From Enhydrobacter sp. (GTDB lineage: Bacteria; Pseudomonadota; Alphaproteobacteria; Reyranellales; Reyranellaceae), in the NCBI GenBank assembly GCA_025808875.1, contig CP075528.1, positions 3,718,473 to 3,782,472 of the forward strand: a stretch of DNA of 64,000 nucleotides, in the 5' to 3' direction. Made by a program: the position numbers and the translations under genes. The notes below the pieces were generated by a model. The model did not search any database. It saw only the letters and a list, made by a program, of their open reading frames with translations, and was not told the DNA's origin. Positions 25,303-34,098 of this stretch are shown piece by piece (position 1 is the first letter of the stretch; each line of letters starts with the position of its first letter).

Positions 25303-25731
25303 TCAGGCGGCCTGGCCCGGGACCAGGTAGGGCAGGGTCAGACCTTCCTTCACCGTCTCGAACGCGACGCGTACAGGCAGGCCGATGCGCAGATCCTCGA
25401 GCCGAGTCCCGCGCAGCTGCGCGTTCATGCGCACGCCTTCCGCCAGGTCCACGGTGGCGAGGGTATAGGGCAGATCATCGCGGAAGCCGGGATGGAAGGG
25501 GTGGTGTGTGACCGTCCAGCTATGCACCGCACCGCGACCGGACGATTCGATCCACTCCACCTCCATGGAATGGCAGACAGGACACATCGGCTGCGGGTAG
25601 TGCCGCATCCTGCCGCAGCTGCGGCACCTCTGCAGCAGCAGTTTGTGCTCGTTCAGCCCTTCCCAGTACGGGGCGCTGTGCGGCGTGGGCTCGGGTACAA
25701 GCTTATTGTATGTCTCGGTCGCGCTCATCAT
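25303..25731 (-). CDS. DUF35-type OB-fold protein with zinc ribbon (thiolase/aldolase partner)
   Basis: The 142-residue protein has an N-terminal rubredoxin-like ribbon C-R-S-C-G...C-P-V-C (about residues 36-53) followed by an OB-fold containing G-A-V-H-S-W-T-V-T-H-H. DUF35 proteins form complexes with SCP2-type thiolases or aldolases and help bind CoA substrates. Start ATG 25731 overlaps the stop of the upstream thiolase-like gene and has GGAGGGG before it, so the pair is translationally coupled. It is the last gene of a long leftward run. Confidence 0.9.
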   Translation of the reverse strand: MMSATETYNKLVPEPTPHSAPYWEGLNEHKLLLQRCRSCGRMRHYPQPMCPVCHSMEVEWIESSGRGAVHSWTVTHHPFHPGFRDDLPYTLATVDLAEGVRMNAQLRGTRLEDLRIGLPVRVAFETVKEGLTLPYLVPGQAA

Positions 25732-26876
25732 CCCCTCCGCATGATGGCGACGGAACCGTCGCCCATGTCGCCATAGCCGGTGACGAGACCGACCTCGGCT
25801 CCGGCCACCTGTGCCTTCCCGGCCTCGCCGCGAAGCTGGCGCACCAGCTCCGTGATGTGGTTCATCCCGACCATATGCGCCTGTGAGAGCAGACCACCAT
25901 GCGTGTTCACCGGGAGCTTTCCGCCGAGGCGTATGGCGCCACTTTCGACGAAGGGGCCGCCTTCCCCCTTCTTGCAGAATCCGAGATCCTCCAATTGACA
26001 GAGCACGATGTAGGTAAAGCAATCGTAGATCTCCGCGACGTCGATGTCGGCGTGGGTCACGCCAGCCATGTCGAAAGCACGCGCCGCCGCCTTGGCGAGG
26101 CCGAGGCGCGTTATATCCGGACGTTGTGTGATCACGCTCGGCGAGTCGGGATGCCCTTCGGCGATACCCATAACCATGACCGGCGTCCTGCGCAGACCGC
26201 GGGCGCGCTCGATGCCGCTGACAACGATGGCGCAGGCACCGTCGCTCTCCAGGCTGCAATCCAGCAGCCGGAGCGGATCGGAGATCATGCGCGAGACTTG
26301 GTGGTCCTCGATGGAAATTGGTTTCGTCATGATCGCGTTGCCATTGAGGATAGCGTTGGCGCGCGTCGACACGGCGATCTCGCCGAACTGGCGGCTAGTC
26401 GTGCCGTAGAGCTCCATGTGCCGCCGCGCCATCGGCGCATAGAGCTGCGCCGGCGCGATGGCGCCGAGCGGCATCTCGAACTCCCCCACCAGCCGGAACT
26501 GCGGCATCTGCTGCACTCGGGCGCCGATGCGACCCTGGGAGGCGCCATTCCGACCTACCGGGATCAGCACATGATTGCAGATCCCGGCCGTGATGGCGGC
26601 AGTGGCGCACTGGACCGCGGCGACACAGCTTGCTCCGCCGAGCGGCGTGGTGGCGGAGAAGCGGAGATCGCCGATGCCGAAATTGGTGACGAGCTCCTCG
26701 GCAACGACAGCACTCCCGTAAGGGATCACTCCATCGATGTCGGAGGGACGGAGCCCCGCGTCCTCGATCGCCCGGAGCGACGCTTCGAGCTGCAACGATA
26801 CGACGCTGCGACCCGACTCGCGGGAATAAGCGGTCTCGCCCACCCCGGTGATCGCCGCTTTCTCCCGCATTGACAT
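25728..26876 (-). CDS. SCP2-type thiolase-like protein (possible aldolase)
   Basis: The 382-residue protein resembles the thiolase/SCPx group (I-T-G-V-G-E-T near the N-terminus, E-I-Y-D-C-F-T-Y and V-N-T-H-G-G-L near the C-terminus). The usual nucleophile motif N-N-x-C-x-T-G of true thiolases is not present; the region reads L-G-G-A-S-C-V-A-A-V. This, plus the DUF35 partner, points to a retro-aldolase like Ltp2 of sterol side-chain degradation, or to a divergent thiolase. ATG 26876 has AGGAGGGG upstream; the longer frame to 27044 is unsupported. Confidence 0.85.
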   Translation of the reverse strand: MSMREKAAITGVGETAYSRESGRSVVSLQLEASLRAIEDAGLRPSDIDGVIPYGSAVVAEELVTNFGIGDLRFSATTPLGGASCVAAVQCATAAITAGICNHVLIPVGRNGASQGRIGARVQQMPQFRLVGEFEMPLGAIAPAQLYAPMARRHMELYGTTSRQFGEIAVSTRANAILNGNAIMTKPISIEDHQVSRMISDPLRLLDCSLESDGACAIVVSGIERARGLRRTPVMVMGIAEGHPDSPSVITQRPDITRLGLAKAAARAFDMAGVTHADIDVAEIYDCFTYIVLCQLEDLGFCKKGEGGPFVESGAIRLGGKLPVNTHGGLLSQAHMVGMNHITELVRQLRGEAGKAQVAGAEVGLVTGYGDMGDGSVAIMRRG

Positions 26877-26907
26877 GTGCTCTTCCCCTCCTGTTGCTCT
26901 GTCGCGT

Positions 26908-28005
26908 TCAGGCTCCGATCCAGCCCTGCGCCACCGCTGCGTCGTGCCGGCACCGCTCGGAAGTACCCAGCACCTGCCGGTCGAAGGTGATGCGCTTGAA
27001 CTGGAAATGCAGGCCGAGCAGGTCGGTGAAGCCCATGCCGCCATGAACCTCGGTGGCCAGCCGGGCTACCTCGCGCGTGACCTCGGCCAGGTGCGCCTTG
27101 GCATGGTTCGCCGCAATCGCGGCTTCCTCCAGGATCGCATCCTGCGCATAGGCCGCGTACCAGACCATGGCGCGGCACGGCTCGAGCATGGCCGCCATGT
27201 CCGCGCACATGTATTTCACTCCCTGAAAGCTGCCGATGACCCGGCCGAACTGTACGCGCTCCTTGGCATAGGCGACGGCGCGGTCGAGCATGGCCTGCGC
27301 CGCCCCCAGCATGTCGGCCGCCAGCATCACCCGGCCCGCGTCGCGGACGCGCGCCGCCACCTGGAGCGGAGCATTGGACGCCTCCAGCACCTCGACGGCC
27401 GGCGTCTCCGCAAGGTCGAGGTCCACAAGCGGCCGTGTGCGATCGACGCTGCGACGCAGGGTGGCAGTGATGCCCGTTGCGTCAGCGTCGAGCAGCGCGG
27501 CGCGGCCATCCGCGAGGTAAACGAGGAAGTGTGTGGCGCCGCCGCCATCCAAGAGCCCATCCACTGCGCCGGAAAGCCGCCCGCCCTGGAGCCTGAGCGC
27601 AGCTCGACCGGTTTGCCCCGACAGCCCGCCGAGGCCAACGCCAATCCGCGTCTCGCCAGCGGCGATCCGGGGAATCCAGATCCGTCGCTGCACATCATCA
27701 GCGGCTGCCTGGAACGCCCGGACTGCCATCACCAGGGAGGCCGCGAAGGGCGTCGGAGCGGCGTGGAAACCCAACGCCTCGGCAACCAGCGCCGCGTCGA
27801 GAAGGCTGAGCCCGGCACCGCCATATTCCTCTGGCACCAGCATCGCATGCAGGCCGAGCTCGCCGAGCCCTTTCCACAGATCTGCATCGAATCCGTTGCC
27901 AGGTTCGGCCAGCCGGCGCAGGACGTCGGGGGGCAGCCGCGCTGACAGGAAACCCCTGAGAGAATGGTCGAAGAGCTTCTGATCTTCGGTCAGTCCGAAA
28001 CGCAT
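26908..28005 (-). CDS. Acyl-CoA dehydrogenase (alpha-type subunit of a pair)
   Basis: Residues from M-R-F-G-L-T-E-D-Q-K onward follow the acyl-CoA dehydrogenase fold, ending R-I-T-F-D-R-Q-V. The substrate motif region is less conserved than in the neighbour (L-G-G-L-S-G-Q-T in the middle). ATG 28005 lies two bases past the stop of the preceding dehydrogenase, and the extended frame to 28134 is not real. Two tandem diverged dehydrogenases commonly form a heterotetramer in steroid and terpenoid side-chain catabolism; that arrangement is likely here. Confidence 0.9.
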   Translation of the reverse strand: MRFGLTEDQKLFDHSLRGFLSARLPPDVLRRLAEPGNGFDADLWKGLGELGLHAMLVPEEYGGAGLSLLDAALVAEALGFHAAPTPFAASLVMAVRAFQAAADDVQRRIWIPRIAAGETRIGVGLGGLSGQTGRAALRLQGGRLSGAVDGLLDGGGATHFLVYLADGRAALLDADATGITATLRRSVDRTRPLVDLDLAETPAVEVLEASNAPLQVAARVRDAGRVMLAADMLGAAQAMLDRAVAYAKERVQFGRVIGSFQGVKYMCADMAAMLEPCRAMVWYAAYAQDAILEEAAIAANHAKAHLAEVTREVARLATEVHGGMGFTDLLGLHFQFKRITFDRQVLGTSERCRHDAAVAQGWIGA

Positions 28006-28007
28006 GT

Positions 28008-29213
28008 TCAGGCTTCCCCCGCTTTCGGTTCGCGCGGCAAGCCAAGTCCGCGCTCTCCGATGATGTTCTTCTGGATGTTCGAGGAACCGCCACCGATGAT
28101 CAATCCGATGTCGTACATGTAGTCGATGTGCCAAGTGGTGGCCGGGTCATCCTCCGCCGCCTCACCCTGAGGCTCGTAGGCGAGCCCGGCGGAACCCAGC
28201 ACGTCGACCGCCAGGGAGGTCAGCCGGTGCGCGAGCATCGTGCCGTGATACTTCACGATCAGGCGTCCGAGGCCTGAATCGACTCCCTCCGCCTGATCGG
28301 TCAACAGACGCAGATTGTGGTAGCGGGCCGCCATCACCTCGCCTTGCAGTCGCAGCAACCTGTCGCGCCATTCCGCGCAATCCAGAAGGCGGGAGCCGTC
28401 CGATCGCGGCTCCTGCATCATCCGGCGAATGGCTTCGAGACGGTGCTGCAGCTTGTTGGCATCACCGAGAAGCAGCCTTTCGTATTTCAAGGTGATGTTG
28501 GCAACCCGCCAACCATCGCCGCGCCCCATCACGATCTGGTCCACGGGCACGCGAACGTCGGTGAAGAAGGTCTCGTTGAACTCCGCCCGTCCTGTCATGG
28601 TGCGCAGCGGTCGAACCTCGATCCCCGGCGTGTTCATCGGAACCAGAAGGTAGGACAGACCGGCGTGCTTCGGCTTGTCAGGCTCTGTCCGGCAGAGCAG
28701 GAACATCATGTCGGCATAGTGGGCCGAGCTTGTCCAGATTTTCTGGCCGTTGATGACAAACTCTCCGTCCTGCACCGCCGCGCGCGTGTGCGCGGCGGCG
28801 AGATCCGAGCCGGATCCGGGCTCCGAGTAGCCCTGGCACCAGATAACCTCGCCCCGAATGGTAGGACCGATCCAACGCCGTTTTTGCTCCTCCGTGCCGA
28901 CCTCCAGCAGTGTCGGCACCAGCATGCTGATGCCCTGGTTGTGGATGCCCGGCGAAACGCCGCTCCGGCCGAACGCGTCGGCGATGATCGCCACTTCGAT
29001 GAGATCATGAGGGGCGCCGAAGCCGCCATACTCACGTGGTATGTTTCGGCCGAAATAACCGGCCTCGAGCAGCAGCGCCTGCCACTCCAGAACCTTCCTG
29101 TCGGGTCGCTTGCGCCCGCCGCCAGACCGGGGCGCGCGGTCGCGGTGCCGGGCAATGAAGGCATCCACTTCATCGCGTAGTGTCCGATGCTTTTCAGTCA
29201 GTGTCAGATCCAT
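28008..29213 (-). CDS. Acyl-CoA dehydrogenase (partner subunit)
   Basis: Clear family motifs: G-Y-S-E-P-G-S-G-S-D-L-A (about residues 129-140), K-I-W-T-S-S-A-H-Y-A-D-M-M-F-L-L and G-G-S-S-N-I-Q-K-N-I-I-G-E-R (C-terminal flavin contact). GAGG lies 6 bases before ATG 29213, which is preferred over the ATG at 29219 that overlaps that site. It is followed after 2 bases by the second dehydrogenase. About 150 bases separate it from the Nudix gene upstream. Confidence 0.93.
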   Translation of the reverse strand: MDLTLTEKHRTLRDEVDAFIARHRDRAPRSGGGRKRPDRKVLEWQALLLEAGYFGRNIPREYGGFGAPHDLIEVAIIADAFGRSGVSPGIHNQGISMLVPTLLEVGTEEQKRRWIGPTIRGEVIWCQGYSEPGSGSDLAAAHTRAAVQDGEFVINGQKIWTSSAHYADMMFLLCRTEPDKPKHAGLSYLLVPMNTPGIEVRPLRTMTGRAEFNETFFTDVRVPVDQIVMGRGDGWRVANITLKYERLLLGDANKLQHRLEAIRRMMQEPRSDGSRLLDCAEWRDRLLRLQGEVMAARYHNLRLLTDQAEGVDSGLGRLIVKYHGTMLAHRLTSLAVDVLGSAGLAYEPQGEAAEDDPATTWHIDYMYDIGLIIGGGSSNIQKNIIGERGLGLPREPKAGEA

Positions 29214-29360
29214 GGACATCCTCGCTGTGCGACCCTCTCGCCGGCCCGCCTTGAACGAATACTCTTGCGCGCTCTGCCGCGAGGGATCTGGTTCCGGAAC
29301 CCCACACTGTACGGACCTGAGCCCGGAGCACGCGCAGGCCCGCCAGGGCGTTTTCGGGCG

Positions 29361-30206
29361 CTACGAGCTTCGCGTGCCAGCATCGAGCTTGTGTATCCGC
29401 GCATTCTTGCCGGAGCCGCTCGACACGAGAAACTCTCCGGCGCCATACCCCGCTTCGATGGGAATACGGAGGAGCCGCCCACCTTCCGCCGTACTGGCTT
29501 CCGGCCGGACGGTGACGATCCGGGATGCCCGAGCGGCGCCGAGTGCTTCAGCCACGGTTCGGTGTTGTCCGACCTTTTCCAGGTTCAACCGCGTTGGAAA
29601 CAGAACCGTGTGGCGGCCGGCATCGGCGTCCTCGCACGCTTGACGTGGTGTCACCCAGACGGAGTCGACCGATTCTCTACCGTCGTGCCGCAGTAGGTGA
29701 TCGAGCGGTGCCTCGGCGAGGAAGAAGTGGGTATCGAACCGCTTGGGCATGTGCAGCGGCGTTATCCAATGGGCGAAATGCACGAGCCGGTCGAAGGCCG
29801 CAACCAGATCTTCCCGCTCGATCATATCGGCGAAGCTTAGACTGCCCGCCTCGATTGCCTGCCGGTAGGTCGCTCCCAACGCCTCCGCCCGGGCGCCGTC
29901 CAGCAGCGGCCCACGAGTGGCCGTTCGGGCGAACAGCACGCCGCATTCCTCGAAGGCTTCCCGCGCCGCGGCCGCCATCACGTTCAGCATCTCGTCGCTG
30001 ATTTGGTCAGCACCGTCCGCCAAGCGGCGCCATCGGGGATCGGCGTCGCCAGCGCTCGCGGAGCCGCCGGGGAACACCAGGGCTCCTGACGCGAACTCAA
30101 TCTCGTGATGGCGAACCACCATGAAAACTTCCAGCCCATCTGCGCCGTCACGCGCAAGCATCAGCGTCGCGGCGGTGCGCGGCGTCACAGGTTCGGTCAC
30201 GAGCAC
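29361..30206 (-). CDS. Nudix hydrolase (NUDT19-like, probable CoA pyrophosphatase)
   Basis: The 281-residue protein carries the Nudix core G-G-S-A-S-A-G-D with A-A-R-E-A-F-E-E-C-G-V-L (about residues 82-93), matching REx2EExG. Length and layout are those of NUDT7/NUDT19-like enzymes, which hydrolyse CoA or acyl-CoA diphosphates. That would fit the CoA-rich surroundings. GTG 30206 or the nearby GTG 30200 (GAGG 7 bases before) could be the start. Confidence 0.88.
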   Translation of the reverse strand: MLVTEPVTPRTAATLMLARDGADGLEVFMVVRHHEIEFASGALVFPGGSASAGDADPRWRRLADGADQISDEMLNVMAAAAREAFEECGVLFARTATRGPLLDGARAEALGATYRQAIEAGSLSFADMIEREDLVAAFDRLVHFAHWITPLHMPKRFDTHFFLAEAPLDHLLRHDGRESVDSVWVTPRQACEDADAGRHTVLFPTRLNLEKVGQHRTVAEALGAARASRIVTVRPEASTAEGGRLLRIPIEAGYGAGEFLVSSGSGKNARIHKLDAGTRSS

Positions 30207-30239
30207 ACCTCGGCGTCGGAAGGATTGGGTCTGAACAGG

Positions 30240-31406
30240 TCAGCCATGGTGAGCCACGGCCGGGACCTGATCGCCGAGGGTGGCGGATAGTCTTTCAACC
30301 GCCTCGGCGTAGTCCTTCATGAAGTCATACACGACCGACCTGACGGATTGTTCCGTGTTCATCAGGCCGACGCACTGCCCGACAAAGTAGGCAGCGATCT
30401 GCTTGGCGCCTTCGTGACCCGCCTCTGCGAGCTTGTCCACCTTGGCCATCGCCGGGCGCGTAAGAATGCCTTGCAAAGGCATCGGCAGGGGATCGGGCGC
30501 CCCCTTGGCGCCCCATGCGTCCGACCAGGCGGACTGCAACTGCCGGGTCGGCTTGCCGGTCCTGCTGCGGGAACGCACCGTGTTGGCGGAGAACGCTTTC
30601 AGCATCTTCTCTTTGACGGCGGGCGTCGTTTCTGCCTCCGTCGTCGTGAGCCACACCGACCCGCACCAAACGCCGGCTGCACCCATCGCCATGCATGCGG
30701 CCATCTGGCGGCCGGTGGCGATCCCGCCCGCCGCCAGCACGTCGATGTTGTCGTAGTCCTGCACCGCCTCGATCACTTCGGGGACCAGCACCATCGTCGA
30801 GATCTCGCCGCAATGGCCGCCCGCTTCCCCGCCCGCGGCGACCAGGACATCGACGCCCGCCTGCGCATGCTTGACGGCGTGGCGCCTGGATCCGGTCAAG
30901 GCGCCGACGACGATACCCCGCGAATGCGCCTCCGAAATGATGGACGCGGGGGGCACGCCGAGCGCATTGACGAACATCTTGATCGGATACTGGAACGCGA
31001 TTTCCAGCATCTTGGCGGCGCCGCTCTCGCGCATGAAGGACGAGTCACGATCGTCGTATTTGCCTGTCCAGACGTCGGAACTATCGATGCCGTGCCGTTC
31101 AAGCAGGTTCGCAACGAATTTGCGATGCTCCTCCGGGACACTCCCCTGAAGCTCCGCGTCGTCCGAGTCCGAGTCCTTGCCTACCATGTTCTGGGGAATC
31201 AGCAGGTCGATGCCGAACGGCTTTCCGTTGACACGCTCGTTGATCCAGTTCAGCTCGACAGCCAGCTTCTCCGGATTCAGGCCGACCGCTCCGAGGACGC
31301 CGAACCCCCCAGCATTCGTCACCTCGGCGACGACATCCCGACAATGCGAGAAGGCAAAAAGTGGGAACTCGATCCCAAGTTTCCTGCAGAGTCTCGAGTT
31401 CATCAT
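30240..31406 (-). CDS. Nitronate monooxygenase/2-nitropropane dioxygenase-like FMN enzyme
   Basis: The 388-residue TIM-barrel protein has G-G-E-A-G-G-H-C-G (about residues 192-200) and A-A-G-G-I-A-T-G (about 225-232), the FMN-phosphate grip of the NMO family. Members oxidise nitronates or act as enoyl reductase-like enzymes; the substrate cannot be assigned. It lies between the Baeyer-Villiger gene and the Nudix gene in the leftward run, with short spacers. Confidence 0.9.
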   Translation of the reverse strand: MMNSRLCRKLGIEFPLFAFSHCRDVVAEVTNAGGFGVLGAVGLNPEKLAVELNWINERVNGKPFGIDLLIPQNMVGKDSDSDDAELQGSVPEEHRKFVANLLERHGIDSSDVWTGKYDDRDSSFMRESGAAKMLEIAFQYPIKMFVNALGVPPASIISEAHSRGIVVGALTGSRRHAVKHAQAGVDVLVAAGGEAGGHCGEISTMVLVPEVIEAVQDYDNIDVLAAGGIATGRQMAACMAMGAAGVWCGSVWLTTTEAETTPAVKEKMLKAFSANTVRSRSRTGKPTRQLQSAWSDAWGAKGAPDPLPMPLQGILTRPAMAKVDKLAEAGHEGAKQIAAYFVGQCVGLMNTEQSVRSVVYDFMKDYAEAVERLSATLGDQVPAVAHHG

Positions 31407-31448
31407 TTCCTCACCCCATCTATTTCGTGAAATTGGCCGCCGTCCGTC

Positions 31449-33095
31449 TCAGCACATCTCCAGTTGCCGGTATCCTTCCGTTGCCACGGCGTTGGCCCTC
31501 GCGCGAAACGCGGGCGCGCTTCCGCTGTAGCGTGCAATGATCCGCGTCTGCTTGCCTTCGACGTTCTGGTTGATCCCGGTCATCCAACTATCGACGTCGT
31601 TCGAAAGCAGGCCTTCCCCAGCCTTGAGCACGAAGCTGGTCCAGTCCTCGACCGCCTCGGGCCGCGGTACGACATACGTGTAGCCATGTTGGCGCATGTA
31701 CTGGATCAGGTTAGTGATCCAGAGGACGTTGTACTCGGCCGATCGCGGTATATTGCCGAGAGCCGTGTGCGGACCGATGCACATGAACATGTTCGGGAAG
31801 TCCGCGATCTGGACTCCCAGGAATGTTTCGAGCGCGGCCCGCCATTTCTCCTTGAGCTTTGCTTTGCTCGCGCCGCGGATGTCGATGCGCTCGAAGCTTC
31901 CGGTAATGGCGTCGAAGCCGGTGGCGTAGACGATCAGGTCGAAGGCGAAGTCGCGGTCTGCGAGCTCCAGGCCAGTCGGCGTGATACGCCGGATCGGATT
32001 CTCGAGAATGCTGACGAGTTCGACATTCGGCTGGTTGAACACCTCGTAGTAGCCGGATTCCTGGGGAACCCGCCGTGTGCCGAACCCGTGATCCTTCGGG
32101 ATCAGCAGATCGGCGACCTTCGGATCATGCACCCGTTCGCGAATCTTGCGAGCGACGAATTTCGATACCTCGTCGTTGGCGGCACGATCCGTCATCATGT
32201 CCTTGAAGCCACCGACCCACATGGAGAAGCCGGGAGTCCCGTATTGTTTTTCCCAGAACGCCTCTCGTTCATCGGGCGGTAGATCGAAGGTCCGGCGACC
32301 ATCCGGGGTGTGCAGGAATCCAGCCGAGGTCTGTTCGCAGAGCTGGAACATCTCAGGATACCACGCGCGCAGCCGCTTCATTTCGTTCTTGGAAATTGGC
32401 CGGTTGTGCAACGGCTTGCACCAGTTCGGGCGGCGCTGAAACACCGTGAGGGATTTCGCCGTCTTGGCGATCTCCGTTATGACCTGAACGCCACTCGCTC
32501 CGGTGCCGATCACGGCGACCCGCTTGTCCTCGAAAGTCACCGGATGTTTGGGCCACAAACCGGTATGATAAGCCTCGCCGGCGAAGCTTTCCCGTCCAGG
32601 GACTTTCGGAAGGGTCGGCGCGGAAAGCGGGCCGACCGCCGTTACGAGGAAGCGGCATGTGTGCCACGAACCGCCCTCCAACCGGACAACCCAGGAGCGG
32701 GAGTCATCGTGGTAATGGCACGCGGTCACTTTGCTCGCGAAGCTGATGCTGCGGCGGAGATCGAACTTGTCGGCGACGTGGTTCAGATATCGCTCGGTTT
32801 CCGGCTGTCCCGCGAAGTGTTCGCTCCAATCCCATTCGTCCAGCAGTTCCTGGCTGAAGGAATATGCGTACGAGTAGCTTTCGCTGTCGAAACGCGCCCC
32901 TGGATAGCGGTTCCAGTACCATGTCCCGCCGACGCCGGTGCCCATCTCAAACAGCCGCACATTCATGCCGAGGCGGTCGCGCAGGCAATGCAGCTGAAAA
33001 AGGCCGGATATGCCGGCGCCGATAATGATTGCGTCCCATTCCGGTATGGGCGCCGGATCTGCGCGACGCAACGTTTCAGATGTCTGGGTTTGCAT
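31449..33095 (-). CDS. Flavin-containing Baeyer-Villiger-type monooxygenase 3
   Basis: 548 residues with G-A-G-I-S-G, G-G-T-W-Y-W-N-R-Y-P-G-A-R-F-D, the fingerprint F-A-G-E-A-Y-H-T-G-L-W-P and G-T-G-A-S-G. It is closer to monooxygenase 1 than to monooxygenase 2 in the FAD region. Placed after a MaoC-type pair and before nitronate monooxygenase, it belongs to the IclR-headed leftward run. Probable function: ketone to ester or lactone. Confidence 0.93.
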   Translation of the reverse strand: MQTQTSETLRRADPAPIPEWDAIIIGAGISGLFQLHCLRDRLGMNVRLFEMGTGVGGTWYWNRYPGARFDSESYSYAYSFSQELLDEWDWSEHFAGQPETERYLNHVADKFDLRRSISFASKVTACHYHDDSRSWVVRLEGGSWHTCRFLVTAVGPLSAPTLPKVPGRESFAGEAYHTGLWPKHPVTFEDKRVAVIGTGASGVQVITEIAKTAKSLTVFQRRPNWCKPLHNRPISKNEMKRLRAWYPEMFQLCEQTSAGFLHTPDGRRTFDLPPDEREAFWEKQYGTPGFSMWVGGFKDMMTDRAANDEVSKFVARKIRERVHDPKVADLLIPKDHGFGTRRVPQESGYYEVFNQPNVELVSILENPIRRITPTGLELADRDFAFDLIVYATGFDAITGSFERIDIRGASKAKLKEKWRAALETFLGVQIADFPNMFMCIGPHTALGNIPRSAEYNVLWITNLIQYMRQHGYTYVVPRPEAVEDWTSFVLKAGEGLLSNDVDSWMTGINQNVEGKQTRIIARYSGSAPAFRARANAVATEGYRQLEMC

Positions 33096-33142
33096 TGATG
33101 GCGCTCCGGGGTCCGCGAGGTTGCGTTTGACGTGCGAATGGC

Positions 33143-33556
33143 CTAGCGGCGGAACATGACCGTGGCCCGTCCGGGCGTCATGATCTCGCCGGCCTCCGAC
33201 TTGACGAACACCGAGATCTCCGCCTGGAGGTCGGCAGGCCTGACCGCCTCTATCCTTCCTCCGGAGATCAGCGTTTCGCCGAGGTAGCTTGCCCGCCGGT
33301 TCGAATACTCGAACTCGATGAGGTCGCCGTCATCACCCAGCCAGTTGATAACGGCTTGCGTGAGCCAGTCGCCTTGCAGCGGACCGTCCACCACGATCGC
33401 GGGATGCTTCTCCACCTCGGTGGTATAGCCGGCATCATAGTGGATGCGATGCGCGTTCCAGATCGCGGCATTATAGAGAAACAGGGATACGTTGGTCGGT
33501 GCATGACGACGCTCGGGCAGGCAATCGCCGACTTGGATGTCTTCGATACTTCGCAT
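33143..33556 (-). CDS. MaoC-like hydratase subunit (small, C-terminal type)
   Basis: A 137-residue hot-dog protein; L-F-L-Y-N-A-A-I-W-N-A-H-R-I-H-Y-D (about residues 26-42) is the active-site helix region of this subgroup, with Asn/His acid-base residues. It pairs with the following FAS1-like subunit, 11 bases upstream in the operon, as in two-subunit enoyl-CoA hydratases of actinobacterial steroid catabolism. One subunit alone would be half an enzyme. Confidence 0.85.
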   Translation of the reverse strand: MRSIEDIQVGDCLPERRHAPTNVSLFLYNAAIWNAHRIHYDAGYTTEVEKHPAIVVDGPLQGDWLTQAVINWLGDDGDLIEFEYSNRRASYLGETLISGGRIEAVRPADLQAEISVFVKSEAGEIMTPGRATVMFRR

Positions 33557-33567
33557 GGTAAGGTTCC

Positions 33568-34020
33568 TCAGCGAACAATGCGCGTTTGCACTTCTTCGGC
33601 CACCCGTTCTCCAGATTCGGTTCGCACGTCAATTGTATAGACGAGGAAAATCAGGTCGCCCTTCGAGCCCCGCTTTTCATAGATATCCGAGAGGGTGCGA
33701 ACGGCCACGAGGACGTCGCCGGGCTTTATCCGGCGGAAATAGCGAGTCTTCGTGCCACCGGCCATGACACGCTTCAGCGGCAGGTCAGGCAAGAGCGAGG
33801 TCGTGGCGATGCCGTCCGGCCCCAGTTCGTTCACGGGCACGAGCGGACGAAGCGCGCCGAACAGAAACATCGGCGGAGCCTCATCCCCGTCGAGGAATTT
33901 CTTCAATCGCTGCTCCGTGGCGATCGAATACTTGATGATCTCGCGGCGGCTTACCTCGACCCGCATCGGCGGATCGGACGCGCCGATCATACCCCGTGCG
34001 TCGTCCGGTATCAGACCCAT
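33568..34020 (-). CDS. FAS1-like/MaoC N-terminal dehydratase subunit
   Basis: The 150-residue protein contains R-V-E-V-S-R-R-E-I-I-K-Y-S-I-A-T, followed by the hot-dog core P-P-M-F-L-F...R-R-I-K-P-G-D-V-L-V. It corresponds to the N-terminal partner of two-subunit enoyl-CoA hydratases. ATG 34020 is chosen because the longer frame to 34092 overlaps the promoter side of no other signal and lacks a site, while GGGA precedes 34020. Same direction as the IclR gene, 78 bases after its stop. Confidence 0.85.
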   Translation of the reverse strand: MGLIPDDARGMIGASDPPMRVEVSRREIIKYSIATEQRLKKFLDGDEAPPMFLFGALRPLVPVNELGPDGIATTSLLPDLPLKRVMAGGTKTRYFRRIKPGDVLVAVRTLSDIYEKRGSKGDLIFLVYTIDVRTESGERVAEEVQTRIVR

Positions 34021-34098
34021 ATCCCGATCTCGCCTACCATCCGTCTCTCGCCGAAATTCTGGTACGACAGATTTCTGGTTCATCCATGGCACCGTTCT

